A stretch of DNA of 62,503 bases from UBA7396 sp964527685. GTDB lineage: Bacteria > Patescibacteriota > Gracilibacteria > BD1-5 > UBA6164. The stretch spans positions 1 to 62,503 of the forward strand of contig CAZGOC010000005.1 in NCBI GenBank assembly GCA_964527685.1. Reading direction: 5' to 3'. Below the pieces are notes generated by a model. It did no database searches and was not told where the DNA came from. It was given only the letters and a program-made list of their open reading frames with translations. Of the stretch, positions 1 through 9,988 are shown one piece after another. The position numbers and the translations under genes are program-made. How positions within the stretch are numbered: the stretch's first letter is position 1; every line of letters begins with the position of its first letter.

Positions 1-1215
1 CCAATAGCGGTTATTTGTAAAACCTCAAATAGTATCTTTATTTGTATATAATAAAGCTAATTCATCTTTAGCAGGTAAAAACCAATCATCATATCATCAA
101 TAAACCATATCAGCACAGTATTTAGCTGCTAAATGTGGCTGAATTCATGCAATAGAGCTATCAGCATCTATACTTGTTGCTAAAGCAGTAGTATTTCATA
201 ATCAATCTGTATTTGATACTATTGATGTAGTAGTCCAGTTAGTATTTCAATAATTCCATACTTTAGTTAAAGTATCTATTCATCAAGTACAAGTTGGAGT
301 TGGAGAATCAGTACATCATCCTGGAGTTGCAATATATGTTATTTGTCCTGAACTTCAAGCATATATTCATCAAGCACAAGGTTGTCAGATACTTTTTCAA
401 TTACAATTTTCTATTTGAGATTGATTATTAGATGTAGTTCAACTACTTTCTTGATTTTCTACTATCTCATCAACTAAATCACTTCAACTTCAAGTTATAC
501 TTCAGCTATTAGTATTGTTTGAAAAATATATTTTATATTCAGTATTATCACTTGATAAATCAACTCAAGTAAGACTTCCAGTTTTTAGTAGTGGTTTGTT
601 TGTTGCACCACTTAAAAATATTCATACTTTATCTCATATAGTATAAAAATATCTATTGGTATAATCTATACTAGATGCATAAGTTTGGGGGATAAAAACC
701 CCCTCAATCCCCCTTATCAGGGGGAAATGAGAGTTTTGTTCTCCCTTGACAAGGGGAGATGCAAAAAGCAGAGGGGTTAATGATAGTAACAATTTATTAT
801 CTTCTTCTAGATATGTTCATAATTGATATTTTGTATTATTTCAATTTGTTGAGTACTGGTAGTTAGTATTATCTTTTGGGTCTTTTGATTCTTTGTTTAG
901 TAGTATATTTTGAGATACTGTTTGTCATACTATTCATTGATTTATATATATAGTTGTTCAACTACTTATTGTTATATATTCATCTGGTGTAGGATATTTT
1001 CAGTTTTTCACTTCAACTAAACTTAATCATTTCTCTATACTTTTTAGTGTTGCTACTCTATTAGCATCTCTTGAGCTTTTGTTATAGTTTCCAAATGATA
1101 CAAATGCTATTGTTGCTAGTATTGCTAAAATAGTAATTACTATTATTAGTTCAACAAGAGTAAATCATTTGCCTTTAAGACCGGTCTTTGGAGTTTTTTT
1201 ATTTATTTTTTTCAT
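1..1215 (-). CDS. Prepilin-like secreted protein with LCL/DUF1566 domain, partial at left edge
   Basis: The frame is open from the ATG at 1215 to the window edge (405 codons seen). Residues about 16-37 form a class III prepilin signal (KGFTLVELIIVITILAIL), so the protein is probably processed by a prepilin peptidase and assembled in or released from a type IV pilus-like system. The glycine before the cleavage site is a TGA codon. The middle is low-complexity and Thr/Ser/Asn rich. The part nearest the edge reads YCADMVYGGYDDWFLPAKDE, typical of the LCL (DUF1566) domain often found on bacterial surface proteins. A GC-rich palindromic repeat (697-778) is translated in frame in the middle. The C-terminus lies outside the window. 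The prepilin signal is clear; the role, perhaps adhesion, is inferred. Confidence 0.85.
697..778. repeat. GC-rich palindromic repeat inserted in frame in the prepilin-like gene
   Basis: A C/G-rich block stands out from the AT-rich surroundings. It holds nested inverted repeats: an outer AACCCC...GGGGTT pair (697-702 and 773-778), a hairpin CCCCC-TTATCA-GGGGG (709-724) and a hairpin CTCCC-TTGACAA-GGGGAG (741-758). It shares the 11-mer CCCCCTCAATC with the block at 17730-17776. On the minus strand it is translated without a stop (SPLVKGEQNSHFPLIRGIEG). In-frame palindromic elements are known from Rickettsia (RPE); whether this one is mobile is inference. Confidence 0.7.
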
Positions 1216-1284
1216 TTTTTATAATTTTAAAAATTAAATTTAAAATAGTCTACTGTATTATTTTTTACATGTCAAAAAATATTA

Positions 1285-1686
1285 CTATAAAATTTTACAA
1301 TTAATTAATATTTTTTTAATACATTTTAAATCATTTTCTAAATAATAAAAAAACATAAATAATAATCATCAAATAATAGCAACATTGCTCATAAATTTAT
1401 TTATCAAACTTGGATCATTCCAAAATGGGAAAAATATAGGTGTAACTATTGCTGTAAATAAAAGTAAAAGTAAAGCTCAAATTGAAGCTCATTTTTTTCA
1501 TATTAAAAGCAAAGTTCATCAAATACTTTCAAATAAAATTGCTAAAATAATTGCTATATTTGCAAAAGGAACTCATTTACTTGCAGTAAGTGCTACTTGA
1601 GAGTCAAAATGCATTATTTTTCAATAAAGTGAAAAGAAAAATAATACTACAACTAAAAATCTTGCAATAAAAAATCAGTATTTCAT
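1285..1686 (-). CDS. DoxX-family membrane protein
   Basis: 133 residues with four hydrophobic segments. The order of motifs fits DoxX: an N-terminal ARFLVVVLFFFSLYGK helix, a GVPFANIAI turn, the ESIGGTLLLIGKK segment, and a last helix after MSNVAIIGGLL. DoxX proteins are small inner-membrane proteins loosely linked to quinol oxidation or redox stress; their biochemical role is unsettled. The ATG lies 10 bases after the aclA stop, so it is probably co-transcribed with aclBA. The stop is TAG. Family call is confident, function is not. Confidence 0.85.
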
Positions 1687-1696
1687 AATAATAAAA

Positions 1697-3472
1697 TTAA
1701 ATATATAAAATATCATCCCAAGAAGTCCTATAAAGTCACTGCAATAAGATTTTTTGGTCAAGAGCATGTCATATAAATCATATACTTCTTGATAAAATAA
1801 AAAATGAATTTAACACTCAAGAGTCTATATAATTTTTTATTTCTTCATTTGACATACCTATATTTTCAAATAAATCTATCATCATACTTCAAATCATTCC
1901 ATCAACATTTAAAATTAAATTTGGCTTTTTTGCTAAAGTTAATTCCTCTATTTTTAGAGCATAATCAAGGTGTCTAGTTTTTGGAAAAGTTTTTGAAATT
2001 TCAAGCAATATTTCACATCTTTTATCAGGGTTAAATTTTGATTTAACTTTATGTCATATTCAAGGAATTGGTATTCAAGCATTTTTCATATTTGAAACAA
2101 AATCTTTTGGAGAAGTATTGTTTAAAACTCATTCAAAAAAATATTTTCAAGCTCCATCTATTGCTCATCAAAATCTAGGTCAAATAGTTGTAAGTCAAGC
2201 AATTAAACTATCTTTTATACTATTTCAAGCTCTTGAAGTTATAATTGTATTTGTAGCACCTGAAACTGCAGGTCAGTGATCTGATAAAAGTATTAAAACT
2301 GTATTTAAAAACTTATCTCAATAACTTGGTAAATCTCTTTTAAACCATAAATTTGAAATCACATTTGCTATTGAGCCATTTTCTACATAAGTAGATATTG
2401 GTTTTTTATTTAAAGTAAGCTCTTCTCCCCTTTCATCACTTATAGATGAAGTTATTTTTGTAGGTTTTCTATTATTTATAATTTTTAATTTTTCTTCTAT
2501 ATTTATATTATTTTCTATTATTTTTATATCTTTTAGATTTTCAAAAGTAGATTTTATTTTATCTTTAAAATCAATAAAACTATCAGGAACAACTACTCAA
2601 CAAGATTTTAGGTAATTATTTTTATAATTTGAACTTTCTTTTTTTGAGTCAGCTTTAGCTCAAGCATGTCAAAATTGGACTTCTCAAGGCAATAAGTCAG
2701 ATATAGTTCAAATACAATATCAAACAACTGGTTTTTTAATAATTCCATTTTTTACCATATCTCAAATCAAATTTTCTTCAATTCATCATACTTCTCAAAG
2801 TAGAACAATCATTTTTATTTCAGGATTTTTTTCAAATGATAAAACAATATCTCTAAAGGTAGAAATTTGGTATTTATCTCATCAAATAGCTACTGAAGTA
2901 TGAGATCAAGAAGTAGTATCTGCAATTATTTTTCTAAGCTCATTACTCATTCAACCTGATTTTGAAACAAATCATACAACTCACTTTTGAAATAGTTTTG
3001 ATGAAATAATATTATCAAGACTTCATCCTGTATTTCAAGCTCTAAATTCACCTGAAGTCATAGCTCAAACTGTTGATGGTCAAATAATATTTTTACCCAA
3101 AGTTTTGTTTAATTCTATTATTTTTTTTGTATCTGATTCAGGAATTCATTCAGCAATTATTACAATATTTTTTATAGTTTCTATTTTTAAAATATCAAGT
3201 GTTGCCCCATATGCAGAACGAAATGAAGCAAAATTTAAACAAGTATCAACTTGGCTTAAAATAACATCTGGAATACTCTCAAAATCAGGAAAAGATGAAA
3301 TAATTATTTCTTTATTTCAATAAAAAAGTTTATAATTTGAGGTTTTTTGTCATTTATCAATAAAACCTAAAACAGATGGTTTTCTATCACATAAAAAATC
3401 AAAATCAAGCATTTTTTGTGCTGTTTGAAGTTGAAGTCAATAGATTATTGAGAAAGTATTTTTTCAAAACAT
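1697..3472 (-). CDS. aclA: ATP-citrate lyase, large (citrate synthase-like) subunit
   Basis: 591 residues, close to the roughly 608 of Chlorobium AclA. With AclB it cleaves citrate, using ATP and CoA, into acetyl-CoA and oxaloacetate in the cytoplasm. The N-terminal half is the succinyl-CoA ligase alpha-like module, with IIGPSTVGAMTSGEFR and SGGMSNELRKIIADTTS. The phosphohistidine motif is FGHAGAKADSKKES, with His at about residue 269. The C-terminal half is citrate synthase-like, with LSDHGPAVSGATNTIITSR and TIGPRFGGAIDGA, ending in the conserved GLYRTSWDDILYI tail. All catalytic landmarks look intact. The gene follows aclB after 10 bases, the same order as in green sulfur bacteria. This enzyme is best known from the reductive TCA cycle; no other gene of that cycle is visible here. 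Confidence 0.95.
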
Positions 3473-3482
3473 TTTTATTTAA

Positions 3483-4685
3483 TTATAAATTAATTTCTTT
3501 TAATATATCAGTCATATAGCTTTCACTTCAAGTTAAAGTATATTTTAGTCAATATTTTAAACAAGTATCTTCTAATAGTTTTAGTCAAATTTTGTCATTT
3601 AATCATCATCTACGAACAAGTATTTTTATATCTTTTTGTTTTATTTCTTTATGATAAATATCAAGAACATCAATAATTCATAAAAATGTTTTATCTATTT
3701 GAGTAAAGTTTGCTATTGCTCAAGCAATAATTAGGTATTTTGCATTTTTTGATTTTAACATTTGCTCAATTAATACTTTTGTATACTCAAAAGTATATTC
3801 TCTTGTTGGGTCACCTGACAATTCTCAATAATTAGCAATTTCTTTACTATAACCTAAATAACCTAAAGTATCAGTTATAACTAAAGATCCTCATCATCAA
3901 GACAAAAGTAGCCATATAGATCATTCTAAATTTAAAAATTTTAGTTTTAAAGAAGCTCAAGTTTTACTATCTAAATCCATAATATATTTTTCATTTTCTA
4001 GTTCTATACTTCAAAAGCTATTTGGGAAAGGTATATTATTCCAAGAGTTGTGTTTAAAAAAAGCTGTATTATCAAGTTTTGCAACCATATCTAAAACTAT
4101 TAGATTATTTGTTTTTTCATCAAAACAAAAAGGATTTACTTCTAAATAAGTAAAATCAAATGCTCTATAAAAGTTAAATAAATCAATTATTACTTGCAAA
4201 ATTTTTTCATCATTTATTAAAAATTCTTTTTGCAATAATTCTTTAGTTATATTTTCTAGTGGAGAAAGAAGTATTGTTTTTGTTTTTTCCCAATTTTCTT
4301 CAATATCTATTCATCAAAAATTAGAAAAAGTTATTTCATCTCACTCTCTTTTTGAAGTTATTGAAACATAAAACTCTTCTTTGTGAGAAATAAACTCTTC
4401 AACTATAAAATTTTTTAAATTTCATTTAAGTCAATTAATTTCAATTTCTTTTGATTTTTTATCATTATACCAATCAATTAATTCTTCTTTTTTTAAATTT
4501 ATTCACAATAATCATAGTTTTCATCTTTTTCAAAAAAGTTCATCTGGTTTGATTACATAACTTTTATCTTTATTTATGTTTTCAAAATCATCCAAAGATG
4601 ATACAAAATATCAATTATAATTTTGGTTTATATAATTAAAAAACATATTTTTTGCATCAAACTCTCTAATTGCCTTTTGTGCCAT
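3483..4685 (-). CDS. aclB: ATP-citrate lyase, small (ATP-grasp) subunit
   Basis: 400 residues, matching the usual AclB length of about 398. The start MAQKAIREFDAKNMF is typical. The ATP-grasp fold follows (KPDELFGKRGKLGLLGI, FISHKEEFYVSI, LEVNPFCF), then the CoA ligase beta-like domain with GSIWLLLSGGGSLVITDTLG and GELSGDPTREYTFEYTK. It provides ATP and citrate binding and phosphorylates the large subunit. Translation probably starts an operon aclB-aclA-doxX. A hairpin at 4725-4745 separates it from the upstream gene, so its promoter should lie in 4686-4724; I could not define it. Confidence 0.95.
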
Positions 4686-4721
4686 ATTTTTGTATTTGTA
4701 GTTAATATAATTTAATTATAA

Positions 4722-4750
4722 AAAAAACTTGCTTTTAGCAAGTTTTTTTT
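4722..4750. terminator. Hairpin terminator upstream of aclB
   Basis: Stem AAACTTGC (4725-4732), loop TTTTA, stem GCAAGTTT (4738-4745), with an A-run before and a T-run after it, so it can act on both strands. On the minus strand it lies after the stop of the gene at 4766 and before aclB. Confidence 0.75.
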
Positions 4751-4765
4751 ATTTATAATCAAGTT

Positions 4766-5218
4766 TTATTTTTTAAGTAAATTTTTAACTTTAGTATAAT
4801 ACTCTTTTGTATTTTTATAAGTATATAAAATAGCTTGTTGCATTTCTATATCATCAAGCAATTTTTTATTATTATCTCACATAGAAATATAGTAAAAGAA
4901 ATCATTTGCATAAGAAACAAATTGAGTGTAGTTTTTTATAATTCAATTCATTGTATAAGTATCATATGTTCCATTTTCATAAGAAGTAATTAAAGATTTT
5001 CTAATAATTTTATCATAATTTTTTAAATTATTATAAAGTTTTGTAAGTCTTTTGTCTTTAAAAGTATATGTATCAAGTTTTTTTAGTTCAAGTTCATAAG
5101 AAAATGTTCATTTATCTAAATTTAATAATTCTTCTATCAATCAATCATTTGCAAAAGAATTTGAAACACTTGAAAAAATTAAAAAATTTGTTAAAATAAG
5201 TAAAAATATTTTTTTCAT
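4766..5218 (-). CDS. Small secreted protein of unknown function
   Basis: 150 residues beginning with a clear signal peptide (MKKIFLLILTNFLIFSSVSNSFAND). The mature part is helical and charged, with several Tyr/Phe pairs (YTQFVSYANDFFYYISM), and ends in KKVKNLLKK-type basic residues. I recognise no family. It stands alone, followed by a hairpin terminator. Confidence 0.75.
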
Positions 5219-5280
5219 ATTTTTAAAAAAATTAAAAAGTAAGATATTTTTATAATTATTTTTTATAATAAGTCAAGAAA

Positions 5281-5985
5281 ATGCCTAAAAATTATTATGA
5301 TATACTTTGAGTTTCAAAAACTGCAACTGATGATGAGATTAAAAAAGCATATAGAAAACTTGCAATGAAATATCATCCTGACAGAAACAAACAAAACAAA
5401 GATGCTGAAATAAAATTTAAAGAAATAAATAATGCATATGATACTTTATGAGATAGTCAAAAAAGAAAAAATTATGACTCTTTTTGAAGTAACCCTTTTT
5501 CTTGAAATTCTTATTCTAACAAGCAAAACCCTTTTTCTTCTTGAAGTTATTCTTATTCTTCTACTTGATGAATTGATATAGAGGATTTGTTTTGAAATTT
5601 TTGAGGAAGTAAAAGTTATTCTTGAAGCTCTTTTGATTTTTGAGATTTATTTTGAAGTAATTTTGGCCAAACTCAAAGAAAAAAAACAACTTCAAGAGAA
5701 GAAAAAACTCCTGAAATTGATATTACAAAAATATATGAAATACCTATTTTTGATTTAATTATTTGATGTAAAATAGAAGTTGTTTCTTTTTTATGAGAAA
5801 AAGCAAAATTAAGAATTCCTCCAAATACAAAACCACAAACAAAGTTTAGAGTAAAATGATTTTGAAAAAATATCTCTTGAAAACTATGAAACTTAATTGT
5901 AATAGTTGAGCCTATTATGCCTAAATATATAAGTGAAGTTGACTTAAACTTACTTAAAACTATCTCAAATAATGTATCATATTAA
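5281..5985 (+). CDS. Short DnaJ-like co-chaperone (J domain, G/S/F-rich linker, one substrate-binding domain)
   Basis: 234 residues. The J domain covers residues 1-70 with HPD at 32-34 (AMKYHPDRNKQNKD), which stimulates Hsp70 ATPase. Then comes a linker rich in Gly, Ser, Phe and Asn (about 70-140), in which most glycines are TGA codons. A single C-terminal beta domain follows (PIFDLIIGCKIEVVSF, LRIPPNTKPQTKFRVKGFG). The cysteine-rich zinc-finger domain of classic DnaJ is absent and the C-terminal part is about half the usual size, so it is closer to CbpA-type proteins. No DnaK gene is in the window. Confidence 0.9.
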
Positions 5986-6016
5986 AAAAAGATTTTGCTT
6001 AAAGCAAAATCTTTTT
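5986..6016. terminator. Bidirectional terminator between dnaJ-like gene and the nuclease gene
   Basis: Stem GATTTTGCTT and AAGCAAAATC around a one-base loop, flanked by A-run and T-run. It lies between two convergent genes and can serve both. Confidence 0.8.
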
Positions 6017-9000
6017 ATATATCAAGTTTTATATTTTCTGATAGGTTTGGTATTAATATTTCTATTTTTTTACTAGTTTCTCAAATAACTTTTTCAATTT
6101 GTTTTCAAAGTATTAATCTTTTTTCATCTCAATGAGTCAAAGAAATAGTTGCATTTTTATCAAAATTTTGTCTTTTTAAATACATAAGTATTTCTTCTGA
6201 ATCTATATGTCCAGAAAATCAAGTTATATCATCATACTCACACTTTACTTCAAATGGTACTCAGTCAATTATAATAAATTCTTCTCAAGCTTTTATTTTT
6301 CATCATTTAGTTGACAAAGGACAATATCATATAAAAATAATTTTTGAATTTGGATTTGCTAAATTTTCTTTTAAATGATTTATTATTGAACCTCAATCAG
6401 CCATTCAAGATGCTGAAATAATAATTTCTTTTTTATCTCTATTTTCAATTGAATAAATTTCATCTAAAGAAGTTCTATTTTCATCAGGCACTTCTTTATC
6501 ATCATTAACAGAGTTTTTTACATATTTTATTATTTCTCTTCAAAAAAGTTTTACTTGAATTTCTTTATTAAGTAGAGAGTATTTTTTATCTATATGGTTT
6601 ATATAAATTTCTGTTATAGCTTCACTTGTTGGACTATCAAGTATGATATCATAATCAAAAACTTGAGTTTTAAAAAATTCTATTTTTGCTTTTAATCCTT
6701 CAATTTCTCTAGAGTGATTACTTCAATTTTCTAAGCTTAATATTTCTAAATCTTTTATTTCTTTTTTTAGCTCTTTTATTTCATCTATAATTTTTTGAGA
6801 CTCAAGTCTTTTTTGAAGTAATTCCATCAAAATTTCTTGAGTTCTTTGCATAGAAAAAGCAGGGATTAAGATTTTTCCATTTGCTATCAAAATAGAGTTC
6901 ATTAAATCTCTAATTGATTTTTGTTTGTCAACATGAACTCTTCAAGCATAAGTTGATTCCATTTGTAAATAATCCAATTTAAAAGGAATATTTTGTGGAG
7001 TTCAAGCTAGATTTGGGTCTTTAATCCTTCATAAATCTCAAGAAAAACCATAATTAAAATGTCTTAATACTCTTTTTGTAGCACCTTTTTTTATAGTTTT
7101 TGTTTGAGATAATACATTATCAACTTGACTAACAACTAAAGTAATAATAACTTGTGCACTTCCTTCAATATGTCAAGCATCAACAAAGTTTAACTTTATA
7201 TCTTCTAAAATATCTTGATTTTTATCTAAATGAACTGATTTTAATAATGAAATAGCTTTTTTTATTTCATCTATAGAATAACTAATTGATATTAATGGAT
7301 TTAAGCAATTTTCTATATCATCAAATGATTTTATATTATGATTTAATAATAATTGTTTAAAGTTAGAATAATCTGTTAAATTATTGTTTCAAGTAGATAG
7401 CTTTTCTTTTAGATCTTTTGCTATTTTTATATCTTTTAATTTTTGATTAATTAGGTCTATTTCATATTTTCTAGCAGATAACATTTCTATAAAATCACTT
7501 AAATTATATCACTCTATTTGAAATAATTTAATATAAGCTTCTTTCCAATTTAAAAATAAATCAAGTTTTTCTTTTAAAGAAGCTCTTATTTTTTTTCTTT
7601 TATTTGAAATACTAAAAAAGTCATTTATTTGAGAATTTAACTTTTGTTTAATTTCATCTTTTATTTTAGAATTTATACTAAAAATAGTATAAATATCTTC
7701 ATATTCATAAGGAATTTGTTCTATTTCTTCTTGAGAAATATTATCAATATGTATGTGTTTTATTTTGTTTAATGAAAAATCCTCTCAAGTTTGGATTATT
7801 TTTGAAATTAATTTTTCTACTTCACTTTGAGAATAATCCTCTATTGTTTTATAAAAATAATATCTTCTTATATCTCAAAAATCATTTATATTATGCTTAG
7901 ATAATAGTTCTATAGCATCTTTATAATCATTTTCTGAAATCCTAGTTTTTCATTCATAATATGAAATAAATAATTTACATTGATGATATTTAGAATTATT
8001 TCTCTTAGCTAAATCTTTTAAATTATTTAAGTATACTATTTTTTCTTTCAATTTTTGCTTAATTCTTTGTTTTATTTTATCATCAAAAATATAAACTAAA
8101 TTTTTATCTTTATTAAATAAAACATCTTCTATTCTTTTATCGTCTAATCTTTTTATATAAATTTTTACTTTATTTGAGTTTCAATTTCAATCAATTACAT
8201 CAACTAATTCATCTATTTCTTCTAATTGATACAAACTATCAATAATTGACTCTCTTTTATATGATGATAAGAAATCTTTTGCTTTTTGATATTCAAATTT
8301 GTTATTTTCTTGAAAACTATCTAAATTTCATTCATAAGCTAGTTTTATATCTAAAGCTTTATATAATCCTTTTTTTAATTCTTCATTTTTTGCTATATTT
8401 GATGAATTTTTACCAAAATACTCATAAACTAATTTTATAACATCTTTAAATATTTTTTTATTTATAAAAACTCTTTTATCTTCTTTTAAATATGATATTA
8501 TTTGAAAAATATCTATATTTTCTATATTATCAACATATAACACAAAATTATCTACATTTGGATTATCTAGAATTGTTAAAAAACTATTTTTTAATCATTT
8601 TTTTATATCAATTGTAGTATAATTTGTTTCTGGTAATTGTGGTAATTGTTTGTTTAAACTCTCATAATTTGAAATATTTAATTCTTTTAATTCTTTTTCT
8701 AAATTCAAATACTCATCTAAATTTTTTGGTAATTTAAATTTTAATCATCTATAATAATTTAATAATCCTATAACATCAACTTTTTCTCATCAAATAGATA
8801 TACTTTCTAATTCTTTTAATTCTTCTTTTAATAATTGAGTATTTTCATTTAATAAATCAGCATTTTCACTTTCAAATAGAGATAAACTTAATTTACTTTC
8901 TTCAACATGTCTAACATAGTTGAAAGCTTTTATTAATTCATCTCTAAGTAATTCATTATTTTTATTTATAGTTTGATTTTCTATTTCATCTTTTGATATT

Positions 9001-9830
9001 TTTTGTAATAATTGTTTTAATCTTGAAGTTATAGTTCATTTTATTAAAGAAGAAACTGCTATTGTTTTTCAATTTCAAGATCTAACTTGTGTTAAAATAT
9101 TTTCTATATCTTCATCTTTAGCAGACATAATAGGTTTAAAGTTTTGTAAAATTGCTTCTTCTCAATACTCTAAACAATCTATTTTATTAAATGCAATTTC
9201 AACATCTTCTTCATCATATAAAAGTTCTGGAACTTCTTTTAATACTGAAGAAATATCTCAAACCTCCTCTACTCAATACTCTTTTAATAAAGCTTTTGAC
9301 TCTAAAAAACGAGTTTCAAAATCTCTTTCCTCTCAAATAATTTTTAAAAGGTATTTTATGCTTTCTTTACTATCTTTTGATTTAGATTTTATTTTTTCAT
9401 AATGGTTTACTATGGCAATGCTTTCTGATAAATTTTTTGCTAATTTTGAGTTTAATTCTTTAACTTTTTCTATTTCATTTCTTGTTAAATTAACATAATC
9501 CATCCACATAACTTTTGATTGCAATTTAGTTAGATTTGTTGAAATAATTTTACCTAAAAATCACTTTTTTACTAAATATGGAACAAGTCAAGAATGATCA
9601 CTATGGGCATGAGTTATGATTAAAAAATCAGCTGAAATAATTTCAGGTGATATTTCTTTATTTATTTTTAATGCATTTTTAACTCATTGATGAGCTCAGG
9701 CATCTATAATTATTTTAGGGTTTTTTGTTTTTCAAATATCTACTGAAAATAAGGTTTGTGATCAAGTTAAATTTTTTCAAGTATCTTTATCGTCAATTCA
9801 TCAAATATATTTTATTAGAGCTTTAGACAT
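6015..9830 (-). CDS. Beta-CASP metallo-beta-lactamase ribonuclease with a very large insertion
   Basis: 1271 residues, two to three times the usual RNase J or archaeal CPSF length. The start has the metallo-beta-lactamase strands (KNLTGSQTLFSVDIG, PKIIIDAGAHQG) and the metal motif THAHSDHSG with His at about 74. The next motif, VDAGHIEGSAQVI, comes only at about residue 884, whereas the normal gap is around 60 residues. The C-terminal part has the beta-CASP landmarks: KLDYLQMESTYAG, ILIPAFSMQRTQE, SGMADGGSIINHL (about 1130) and a late ISLTHGDEKRL. The inserted region (about 130-870) is Lys/Glu/Leu rich, mostly helical and probably coiled coil, with no domain I recognise. The protein probably processes RNA in the cytoplasm. 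Frame is open throughout. It is transcribed divergently from the gene at 9989. Confidence 0.88.
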
Positions 9831-9861
9831 AAAAAACAAAAGTTAAAAAGTATTATTTTTA

Positions 9862-9889
9862 GTTATATATAATATTTTAAATTTGTCAA
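9862..9889 (-). promoter_or_regulatory. Sigma70-type promoter for the beta-CASP nuclease gene
   Basis: On the minus strand TTGACA (9884-9889) is followed after 16 bases by TATAAC (9862-9867), 31 bases upstream of the ATG at 9830. Matches the consensus well but is predicted by eye. Confidence 0.5.
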
Positions 9890-9916
9890 AGAAATGATGC
9901 AAAAAAAATAAAAAAT

Positions 9917-9944
9917 TTGACAAAAATAAAATAAATATTATAAA
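9917..9944 (+). promoter_or_regulatory. Sigma70-type promoter for the secreted lysozyme-like gene
   Basis: TTGACA (9917-9922), 16-base spacer, TATAAA (9939-9944), 44 bases upstream of the ATG at 9989. It forms a divergent pair with the promoter at 9862-9889. Confidence 0.5.
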
Positions 9945-9988
9945 CAATTTCTTATAAATTATAAGTATTATTTTATAATCTTTTTTAT

